The position numbers were made by a program, and so were the translations under genes. Below the pieces are notes generated by a model that did not search any database, was not told the origin of the DNA, and saw only the letters and a program-made list of their open reading frames with translations. A DNA stretch of 64,000 bases from Erythrocercus mccallii (Eukaryota; Chordata; Aves; Passeriformes; Dicruridae), in contig VZRG01000353.1 of NCBI GenBank assembly GCA_013397435.1, positions 62,001 to 126,000 of the forward strand, written 5' to 3'. Positions 40,601-52,600 of the stretch are shown here, in pieces. Every line of letters starts with the position of its first letter. The stretch's first letter is position 1.

Positions 40601-43600
40601 ATTAGGGTGCTGTCATGGATAGAGTCATCCACTGCTCTCAAGAGGGAAGCAAGAATATACTTTATTTATATAAAGCAGTAAAGTAACAAAGTTCAATGGT
40701 AAATGCAACAGGTGTTTGAAACTTCTGGGGGTCCAAGCCAATATGATTGGACCCCTTTGAATTTCCTCGGGACTCTGTCCTGATGGCGACTTGATAGAGA
40801 GGCAGCCTTGATCCAATTGTACAGAAACGGAATTTTAATAATGCAAAAATAACAAACAAGAAGGCATACACTGTATTTGGAGCAAACTGGAACAAGGCAG
40901 CAACAAGGAGCAAAAGGCAGGGTCCAGGGTCAGACAGCGGTATTTATACATTGTGGTGTGGGGAGGAGTTAAGGCGGGGTCTGAGGGAAGGGTCCAATAG
41001 GTGAGAACTATTAGGAATATTAAAATTTCTGCACCAAAACTCAACCTATGGTAACACAAAGAACTAGGAACCTTCTAGCAACCATTTGCATACTTGAACT
41101 GAGGGAACCTGGGAGTAAGCCTCTTGCTTACCGTACTTACAAAGGGGTTTCCCAGGGCATTAAGCCGAGGTTTTCCTCTTCCCTGGGGAAACCACTCTCT
41201 ACAGGTGTTCAACAGGATTCAGTGGGAAAGTTCAGTAGATTATTTATGGGGAACAGGGTCAGGCAAAATTATTGGAGGGGAGGGAAAGGATGTAATGCAT
41301 GATGTGTGCGGGGTGTGAAGGAACCTTTGGATTTTCCTTGCAGGGAGAATGGCTATGAGACCTTCAAGGCCTCTGTCTTCGTTCCCCGCAAGATGCAGGC
41401 CAGGTTCATCCTGCACTATGAGGAGCTCCTGCAGAGGCGGCTGGGGAAGTACGAGTACACCGTCAGCGTCCGGCCCCAGCAGCTGGTGGGGCGGCTGCGA
41501 GTGGAGGTGAACATCCTGGAGAACTCGGGGATAGTGAACCTGGAGGTGCCTCCCCTTCGAAACGGCAAGCAGAAAGGCAATGGGAAAGCTGAAGGTAAGG
41601 AGAGATTTGCTGACCCATGGCTCTGTTGTTTGTGGGGCCTTGATCACTTCTTAACCAGCGGCCCGGCAGCCGCTTGTTGGATCTGTTTGCTCTGTATGAC
41701 TGTGTCTGTGGTATCTGTGCCTAAGCCTGTGAGGACTTTGAAGTTTAATGAATGCAGGGCCGATCCCATTCATCTCAGTAGGGTTGGGGGTTTTTTTGCT
41801 CTTGTCTTTAAGAGCTTTGAACTGGGCCTTCAGGCCTTGTGCTCAGCACTGGGGCAGGCTCTTCCCTGGCCTTCGCATCTCCTGGGAGCTGTTTATTTTA
41901 TTCACTCAAGTGAATTGTTTTTTTCCATCCATCCATGCCAAGGATGATAGGAAATCCTGCACTTCAGAACATGGGAAATTCCAAGAGGAAAATCCATATT
42001 TTGCCAAAGCACTAAGTGCTATCTGAGCATCTGTCTTACCCCTAGCTGTTCTCGCTTACTGTTCAGATAGTGTAAATGTAATTTTTTCTGGCACAAACCA
42101 ACAGCTCAGGATACTGTGATTGCTGCATGTCAAAAAACACCAAAAAAGAAGGATGGAAGGAGGATGCAGAGTCTTTTGGGACTTGACCCTCAGTCTCTCC
42201 AAGCGACACAGTGCCAGCAAAATCATGTAAAGAAGCATAAAATAATTTGCTTGGTGAGAAAATTTCAGCTGAAATTTCAGCAAAATCAATGGAGCTATTC
42301 ATATCTGCCAGAGAAAGATACTAATGCATGTGAACTGGAGTTAAACTGATTGCTCAGTGGGATCCTACTGATTTCACCCAAATCACATGAAATCAAGGCT
42401 CTCAGTGACTTGGACTATCTTCAGGTCAAGCCTCATTTGTCTCTGTGTCGTACAGCCACGTGCCAAGTGATAAATGTGCTCTGCTCCTCATCAGGAGAGG
42501 CAGGAAGCCTTTTCCACCTATCAGGGAATATCACAGTGCATTGTTGGCATGTGATTTCCTGCAAGACATCTGGCATTGATCAAGGGTAGAGACAGGCTAA
42601 GCAGAGCAGACACACTGTTAGTCCAGCACAGTATGGAAATTCCTATATGTGAATGACATACAGGGAAAACTCATGTAACTCACTATCCAAATGGCAATCT
42701 GGGAGCACTGACATTCTTGGCATCATGCTTCAGATTTCAAAGAACTCATATAAAAATGGGCCTGAGCTGTTGGATTCTGTAATCCTCCCTAGCCAGTAAA
42801 ATGTATATAAAATAGGTGTTCCATTGCAGGATGGGTAATGCAACTCAAGCTCAGATTCCCTGTGCTTTATCTGTGTTCAGAATTCAATTACAGACCTTTT
42901 CTGTCTGGAATCATCCCATGTGGCTGTCCAGTATATTCCAGCTGACTGTCATCTCAAGGTGGATCCAAAAACAAACCATCAGAGCCATTAGTTGCTCCCT
43001 GTGAAGGCTTTTTCAAGGCTCAGATGACACCCAAAAAGTGTGGGATCTGCACATCCAGTGAGACCTCCAGGGAAGGCTGTGAGTTTTTAAGTGAAAGACA
43101 AGTGAACTGTGCATCCATCTCACATTTAAAAAGGGGTTGCTTGGCACATAATCTATATACTGGGAGTAAACCAGAAAAAAAGTGTCTGTTCTCTCTTGAA
43201 TTCCCATGGCTTAAAACTCTTCAGTATCATTTGGCTGGACATTGGAACATTGGAAAACTGTACTGCCTGACTGGTTTGAGGTTGAATATGTCATGAAAGC
43301 TCTCCTCCTCTATTTCCTACCTCTAAACTATCTCAGAGTTAATGATAAAAGATGATATTTTGATAAGTATTAATAAATTACCTTGAGAGTAGTGGATGAA
43401 AAATATATTGTGCCATCAAGGTGTTACAACCCACCCCAAAAGGCAGGGTAACCCAAGTTCTTGAAACTACAGTGTTTCATCAGTGTCTGTAAATACACAC
43501 ATGGAGGTTTATTTTAGAATGACCTGGTTGTACAGGAAAACAGATAGTTATTATCTATAGTAATATGACAATATAAAACCATTAAAAGATCACTTAAGAA

Positions 43601-46600
43601 AATGTATGAGATTAGAAAGATCTCACCAACTGAAAGACTTGTGATGAGACTGGGTTGTTGCAATTTCAAAGTGGTGATCACAGGCTAGATCTATCATGTG
43701 GTGAGGGGAATCCTAGGGAAATCACTCAGGTTCAGGTGGGAATGCCCAGGGGTGGGGAGCTTGTAATGGTTGTTGCAATGCTGTGGATCAAGCACACCTG
43801 AATGATGGAATGTTGTGGATCATGGGACAACTTTGGGAGTCTTTGACACCTTCTCAGAAGATAGAGCTGCCTATTCAATTGGCTCTGTTGTCAGTTATGT
43901 CCCATCGTGTCCCATCAGCAGCGTGAGCACCTTCAGGCTCTGTGTGAATGTCCCTTGGGCAGGGGAGTTATCACAGCTGAAATCACTGGATAAGCACGAA
44001 GTTCCCACCTCCCAGGGCTTGCCTCTTTCCTCATCTGGTCCAACACCAGCTGCAGCCTGAGCTGGGCTGGGCTGGCCCCTGGGTGGGTGCTTTGCCCATC
44101 AGCAGCTTGCCCTGAGTGTTTGAGCCACCAGCGCCCCAGTGTCTCTTCCAGTCTCACTTGTGGAAACATCCTTTTCTTGTCTCTTAGAAAGTCCTGCATC
44201 CATCCTCTCTGAAGGAGAAGCAGAGACAATGTGACGACACGTCTTTCTAGGATATTTCCTTGTACAGTAACTCCTGCGCACATGGCTCCATGTGGGAGCT
44301 GTATTTTTCCCAGAGGAAGGCATTAGGCATGTGAGTTTTGGAAAACGATCTTTTGGCATGTGCAGGTGTTGTCTTCTGTCACATACAAACCCCAAAACAA
44401 GAGGCATTGAGGCTAATGATTCTGACCTTCTCTGGTGACCCCAGAATGGAGCCACTTTCTGAATGATGTCCTGGATGCTGTCCTCATCTTGTTCCTCCAG
44501 TGTAGCTGTGTGAGAACCAGCCACAGGCTTGGCCAGGAGACACAAGGCTGCTCGAGGATGAGTGTTTCTTTCTGAAGTCAAAGGTCTCAGAAAGCTTTTT
44601 ATTTCTTATAACAGCTGCCTGGAAGTTTCCACATGTTAGCGGAGGATAACTTTGCATTTGAGCTCTAATCCCAAATCTGCCAGACTCCAAAATAATTTAG
44701 GTTTAACTGTTCCTCTTGTGAGGACGACAATTTCATCTGGAAAATTCTTTTTCCTGCTCTGTTTACTTCTTCAGCTGAATTTAGTGGAAAGTTTGTCTGA
44801 AGGCTCTACTGACTCCCTCAGTGTGAGCACAAACCAGCCCAAGCATTTGGAGCTCATCCACGCTCTGGACTCTGAAATATCTCAAAGACTTTTCTCTCTC
44901 TGTCTCTTGTTTAAAATGAACAAGGCCAATAAACAGAGGAGAATAATTGTGATCCAGATATCAAGTGCTGCCTAAAAAAGAAACCTGGGGGAAGATATAG
45001 GAACTGTGTTCAAGAATATAAAATACTGTTGCAAGGAGGAAAAGGATACTGTGCCTTCTGTGTCAATAACCAAAAAAACAAGAAGTCATGGGTTTATAAT
45101 TCACAAGAAAAAATGTAAATTAGACGTTGAAAATGCCTAACAGTGAAAAGCTCTGGAAAGGGCTGGCAAGTGCAGGCACTGAGTTTCCATTACTGGAGGT
45201 CTGGAGTGTTTCCTAGTTGTATCAAGAAACAAAGTAGGGAGGGATTCAGTCTGGGAACATGGGATGAATTAGATAAGTTACCTTCCAGACCTGATTTTTG
45301 TTATTCCAGAAAAAAAAAGGTTTTCTTGGACCTTTTCTATCAGACTATTTTTTGTTTTTTAACTTCTGTCCCAGGGATGGAGATGAGTGGCTATGAAGAG
45401 GATGGGAGAGATTCCTCAGCAATTCTTGTCACTTAAAATGGCCATGTGAGACAGCTTTAGAAACTTCCTCTCCAGAGATCCCTAAAGCACTGTCTGTGTC
45501 AGAAAGAACGACATTTATCACCTCCAGAGAGTGTTTTGAGGAGGAATAGAAGGAAGCAGTGTGATCCATATGCTCCACCTAGATTCCACATTGCTTTAAA
45601 AAATGAGTTATGTATGGTTATGCTCATTTAACAGGTGGGGAAGCTGAGGCATGGATTTGTTACCAAATTACCTGATTTCCAATGGTCCATAGAAATAAGT
45701 CTGGAGCTCGTGCAGTTGTGGCACAGCATCTTGTCCTCACCCATCACTGTATTTATGGCAGAGAAACATGGAAGTACTGCCCAAAGGCCACGGACATGGA
45801 TGTGCAGAAGGAATAAGGAGTGAGCTTCTGACTGATTCTCACTGACTTTAGTGTGATAAGACCAGGCAGCCTTTCAACTGGCTTTCCTTTCAGTTGAGGA
45901 GAAGTAATGTGAAACCTCCAGATTAAAAATTATAAATGAACTTTAAAGCCATTTCTCTGTATTCTAGGCTTTTCCCACATACTGGCAGTTAAATGGGATT
46001 TCTGGAAGCAATAGAATACAGATGGAAAATTCAAGAAGGCAGATACAAGCAAATCTGATGCATAATGTATTAAAAACATACTGTATCTGTTGATTCATCA
46101 GAACAAAGGGCAGCTAGATAAATAAAAACAGATCAAGGCTGAGGTAAAATCTTATAATGATGTTGATTTATAACTTCCCTTTGCCAGGAGAAATCTGAAC
46201 TATGTATGGATTTTAGAAAAAATGTCAAAGTTCTGGGTAATCATTTTATAAGCCCCCTCTAAGATACAAAACTAATGTAGTTGTGTGGTTTCAGTGTATT
46301 GACTGGGACCTCTGTCTCTGTTTCCATCAGGATGAATAGATTGGAGCTCTCACAGCATGAGAAGCTGTGATGCAGAGTCTGTTCTTGATTTTAGTGAAAT
46401 TGAGTGATATCTGTCATTCAGTCTCCTTGGACAAGGCTTTTGATGAGGAGTTTGTTTCACAGTCCAGGTGCTCTAACTATAATTTGCTTGTATCAAATTG
46501 GGCCTATGATAAAACCCTTCCCTATCTCAGTAGAACAGTCTTATGCCTCGTCTTTTCAAATGCACTCACAGGACAGCTGTGAAAGTAAAGCAAAATCATC

Positions 46601-49600
46601 CTGGAAGTAACATCTTAGAGTGCTATTGATTTGTGAATCTCACTCTCATTCCTATGCCTGGAGGAACCTAAATTGTACATGGCACTTCAAAGTAAAAGTT
46701 ACAGATTTGGCTAATCATTTCATAAACCCATAAGAACCCTAATCCTGGCATTTCTATGGACTTTGACCTGTGGGAAATGAAGTAAGTTAGGTAACCACCC
46801 CATGCCTATGTTTTCCTACTTGTTAACAGGACATAATCACATATTTCTGGGTTTGTAAATCACTGTGGGGTCTGGATGTGAGGTTGTGTTCATTGTTGCT
46901 CACAGATGTCACATTGCCTTTCCCTAATGCTACTCAAAGCCCTTTACAAAGGTGAAGTGCCACTCCTCATTGCATAAACAGCATTATTGGACCCCCTAGA
47001 ATGGAGCTTTCCCAGACTGCCTGCACCTTGTCATTTGGATCAGTATTATTAATTTATTGTTAATTAAAATTATCCTAAAGCAGATGTCTGTCTGGCCAGA
47101 TGTATGATACCCTAACACTCTTGACCTGATCTCCACTTGAATAGTGGAACCCAGAAAATCAGCTTAGATGTAGGTGTTTGCATTGTGTACACCTGAACTG
47201 GAGCTGAACCTCTCCCATCCCTAATTTCCCTGTCATACCAGAGAGGTTTTGGGCTTTTTTTGGCAAAGATTTGAGATTTCCTCTCACAGTATAATTAAGC
47301 AGCTGATTCCTAGCAACTCTAACCAGCTCAGGAACAGATCTAAAAGAACTTCTGTGCCTCAGAGGAGTGTTGGAATAATCACTGTGAGAGCTAAAGCACC
47401 CAAGAACAACTTCAGTTGACAACCTATTTTTGTGTTTTCAAAAGCCAGTTAGGAAAAGGAGGAAAGCCCTCAAAATCTGGAGAAGCTCAGGGGCCAAATC
47501 AGTGTCATGTAAAAGTCCCAATGGAGTTCAGAGGGAAAGAACAGTTGGCAAACCAAAAGAGGTTAAGGTGGGATTTTGTTTGCATAGAGAGGCAACAGGG
47601 AACTTCTACATCCCTCAACTTTTAAAGAATGAGCACAGATAACAATATAAGGAGAGTTTTCTGCAGGGTGACTCAGACATAAATATTTGTCTTTATTTGA
47701 GGTGCCCTCTGCCAGGCACATCCCTCTTTATTGGTTCAGGAAGGACTTTCAGAGTTTAGGATGTGTTACATCTTAGGGATGCAATTTGTGTGAGTGCACT
47801 GGAAGCGTTGAATTTTGTCTGAATTAGTTAGACTGAAATTGCAGTGACTGTAATTATAACTTTTGCTGAACACAGAGGCAGCTAAGGTGACTTCTTAAAA
47901 TGTAGACATTACACATAAGACACTTGTCAGGGATCAGTCCCTCAGATCAATCCCACCTCACATGCCCGCGATACGTCTGAACATGCCACCTCAAGAATTC
48001 TTTATAATCAATAAGGAAAAATCTACAGTGTGATTCATCTAATCCTGGAAGAAATGTTTAAACAGGTCAAATGAATCATACTTGCATCGACTGTCAGGAT
48101 CTCAGGTGTAGGATCTGTATCCTGGATGTCTAGAGCTGGCTGGAATGAACATGTGCACATCTGAGGTTGTGTGTTTGGCCAAACAGAACTGAATACAGGA
48201 ATTTTCTACAAACATTTATATCCCTGAGAACATTGTAAGATGGGTTTCAGTTTAAAGTTAGAGGAGAGGGGTTAATTTTTTTTAATGCCTCTTTTTTGGT
48301 CACTGGAGAGCTGACTCTTTAATCCCAGTAAGTCACTCTGGCTGACTTGGCTCCATGGCAATACCACCTGTGCTGTGCTTTGAATTCTGTAAGACAGTGG
48401 AAAAAACCCTGTAATATTGTGGTTTTATCTCAACAGGTGTGTCTCCTCCTCCCTCTACTGTCATTGGGCACACCAAAACCTTAGCTAAGGTTACATTCAA
48501 TCCCAGTGTTGTTGAGCAAACCAGGATCGCCCGAAATGGAATTTTGGGAGACTTCATAATTAGATATGATGTCAACAGGGAGCTGAGTGTTGGGGATGTT
48601 CAGGTACTGTACATATGATTCATCTTTTCTGTTTTAACTGTACCTGAGATGGTTCAATTGTTTTGCCTGCTTCAAATTCCTAAAAAATGCTTTCTGAGTG
48701 AAGGCTACTCCTCCATCTTGTAAGAACTACCCAAAATAAAACCAGTCAATTACAGCCACAAGATAGACTTAAACCCTAACTTCATTGAGCTTCTTTTTTG
48801 TGTCTGCTTCTCCGTTTCTCAATATAGTGGCTGTACATATCTGGATACAAGGTCAGCTCCTCAAGTGCATGTTGTGGTTCTCATCTGTGAGCACACGTGT
48901 TACATCCTTGCTGCATTTGAGAGGAAACCTTGATGTCAGTCATGGAAGGAGATGTGGAGAGCTCCAGTTGGCTTAGCCAGTCTGGATAAACAGGGGACCA
49001 GAATCAAGAAGGATACTGATCCCTTAAGTTTTAGCTTTCATGTTTTTTAGATTCTGTGCTGCCTAAGGGTGTAGCTCTGAGTCTCACATTCAGTGTCAGT
49101 CAGCTCTCTTCACAGGGCAGGTAGACAAAACAAATCTTTTTCTGCTGCAGACCAAGGACAGCGGTTATGAGTTTTCAGGCCCAAAAGCATAAACAATGGT
49201 GGGCTGAAGAGAGAAAACAAGAAGGATGGGACTTCATAATCTGAGGCTGTAATTGGACAATTAAACCCCAATATGCAAATGGATCAAAACTTATAAAAGT
49301 GTAAGACCTGGTGCCCAGGCGTCCATTTCATGACTATTTTAAATCCACACTGGGTGTAACCCTGGTCAGGCTCTTATACTGCCCAAGATGTACCCTTAAA
49401 GGTCTTTCAGTAAATATCTACTTTATTCTCTAGCTCTGTCCAGCCTCTGTTCCAGGTCAGCCTTCCCAAGGCATCGATACCAAGGAGCATTCATACCCTC
49501 TAGTGTAGACAGAGTCACTGAAAGCACCCAAATATCCAAATATCCCATAATGTTGTGTGTAGAGCATTGCACCATGACCTTACCTTTGTCTCCCTTGCTC

Positions 49601-52600
49601 TTCCACAGATCCTCAATGGATATTTTGTGCACTACTTCGCCCCCACAGATCTTCCTCCCTTGCCAAAGAACGTGGTATTTGTGCTGGACAGCAGCGCTTC
49701 CATGGTGGGGACGAAGCTGAAGCAGGTGAGCTCCTGGTGTCTGTTCTGGACTGCTCGGCTCTCAGGTGGCAAAGCTTGGTTCAGACTTTGTCTCGCCATG
49801 TTTTCTTCTGCAAAATATTTGCTGTGTCTGAGGTGGGAGGTGGCTCTGAAGACACCTCAAAGTGAGATGATTTGCCTGCAATGAGAAATGGTCATGTTAG
49901 TGGGAATGGGATGGGAAGAGGGAATGTAGAAGGATTCATCACTCTGTAAAGGTCAGTGCTGCCAAAATTGAGCATTGGATTGTCTGGGGCAGTTCTGTTC
50001 TGAGTGCTTTGAAGAGAGGCAGATCAGGCAGAATTCCCAGCAAAGTGCATTCAGCAGACTCTTGTATCCAGTCTAACAGCACAGAGAAGACACTGCAGCC
50101 TTTAAATTACCTTGGCAAAACACTTAGTAAAGTATAGCTCAAGAGGTTCTGCTGAAAGAAAAGCCATTTTGTCTTTTTTGAGAATCTGAGTCTTTCAGAA
50201 CAAATCTCAGATGTTTTACAAGGGCAAAGACCTTAATGTGAGCCACCATACCAAGCTGAAGGGTACATCAAATATAAAAGGAATATGGATTCTGTGGATC
50301 CAAATTATTTTCCCCAGTGCCTGGGGAAGAAGATGGCTCATCAAGAGAGTTGTTAACAAGCAACCTTAGCCCTGTGCTGAATGAGGTCTCAAATCAAGAT
50401 GCTTTTGAATCTGTAAAAAGTCCTGTGAACAGAGCCTGGCTCTTGGCTTTCTGTTACCCTCCTGCTGAAAAATGACCACCCTGCCTCTCAGAACAAACAG
50501 TTCTGGCACAAATGCCCCCAGTCCTGCAGGCTGGAAGCAGACAGCCAGTGACCAAGTGCTGAACCAAGGAGATTAAAACTCCAAAGGGCTTTGGTGCTTT
50601 TGTGAGCTGCACGAGTAGTCAGCAGATTAACCTTGCACTATGAAAGCTTTTATTCTCTTCCTGAGTATCAGAGTTTCTTTTCATTACACCTACTAAAAAC
50701 AACATAACCATTAAGCCCTAAAGGTTTACTTCCTAGCCTAGGCAGTTTGTGCTGCTAAACATGGATCTCAGGCAAATTAGCTACAGAGAGGTTCCTCTTG
50801 AGCCTGAAGTAAGAGAAATGTCTGTCCAGAACCTTTGTTGAGGCTGTACCCAAATTTTTTGTCTTTTATCTCAGTGTATTCTTTTTATGGAGAACCACTG
50901 GTACATTATGGAGGAGTGCTATGGGATGGAGGCACTTATCTTCCTTTGATTCCAGCTGCTCCAAAATATCGAAATTTTTTGTATTTAAGATCAAAATCAT
51001 GAAACTCCCACAACAGATTAATAAAAAAAGACCAAAATCTAGGACAGGCTGAAAAATAAACCTCTCTTGGTTCTCTAGGAAAGCATGATCAGTTACAGCC
51101 ATGTCTGCTCAGTTGTTGATGTCATTAAGATGTTTACTACATTACAAACAGATTCTCTGGTGGCAGGATGTATCTGAGCAGAGGAAATGTCTCCTTTTTG
51201 TCTTTCCTCTTGGACTCTCACAGCTGTAGTGATCTGTGGTGGTGTGTAGAGAGCTGGGAAATCCCATGGGGCTGTCTTTCCTCATTTCTCTCTACTGAGT
51301 CACATGCAAGGTCAGCTAAAAATACAGTCAGCAATTGTAAAGAGTGCTCTTGTGGGTCAGCTACAGTGACTATGGCAAAGGACAGTTTTTAGGACTGTAT
51401 AAGCAAGGATGGGAAACATCAGCTGTGCACCTTTTTCTGTAGCAATTGGAGGGAATTTTGTATTCTTCAGTCACCTGCCTTCACAAAGTAAATGACAAAG
51501 TGACTCAGGTGGGGTTAGGATTTCATGCATCCTACAGTTCCCACAACCCAACTGTAAGTCATTTATCTTTTCCTCTCCCAAGGTTTTCCTTTTCCAACAT
51601 GAATTTTGTATCTCTATGTGCCATCCCTTTTTTTCCTAAGATATCTCAGTCTTTGAAGCAACAAATATCCCCTTGCAAACACAGAGTGAGACTGGTTGAT
51701 CAGCTTGAATCAAGTCATTGGAGATGTTCTAAAAGGATGTGGATGTGGCACTTGGACACATGGTTTAGTGATGAACATAGTGGTGCTGTGTTAATAATTG
51801 GACTTGATGATCTTAGAGGTCTTTTCTTTACCATTTCTTTGGTTCTGTGATTAAGACCCGCGAAACATTCCCCTTACATTACAAAGAGATGTATTAGCTT
51901 TGAGGGGAAGACATTTCTCCTCAGTTTTCACAGCCTCTGAGCTCTGGTGGTGTCCAGCAGACTCAGATGTGTTGCAAACTCCTCTGAGAACCTGAGCCTT
52001 TGCTACAGTCTCCTTTTAGCACTGCAGGGAGTTAAAGTTCAGGAATAGAAAATTCTTGAGCATGATGCGAAAAAAGTATTCATGTGCTCAAGGCTTTGCA
52101 CATCATTACTGCTGTCCCACTGGCAAGGAAAATCCCCATGAACTTTGTTCCTTCATTTGCAAAGAGACAGCAAGTTCTGTGTGGAATAGTTGCTTTTAAC
52201 AGCCAGGAGAGCCTGGGGAAGAGGTTATATCTGCAGGGTTGACTGGGAAGCAAAATTATTTGCCCTTTGAGCAGTCTATCCCGCTGATTTTATGTTACCT
52301 TCAGCTAGATAGAAGGCGATATAGCAGTTTTACATTGGTATAACCAGGAGAAAAAGGGGCCAGTATAAGTTCACCACCTTATCATTACCATCATTGCACC
52401 CAGCTTCACTGAACATGGTGAGAAAGGACCCTTGTCACAGAACAAGAATGTTCCAAGCAGTGAATATGCCCACAAGAGGATGAATTTGCAGATATTTTGA
52501 AGATGCATGGCAAAATAGAGTTGTTTCAACCACAGATTTGTTTCACCTTACCTTTCCCACAGGCAATAAATGCCACACACTCAGTTAAGCAGTTGGCTTC

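Noticed and set aside
43423..43550. Possible antisense LTR starting TGTTACAACCC with a reversed AATAAA
   Set aside because: Only one weak signal and no TATA at the right distance. Not enough to call an element.
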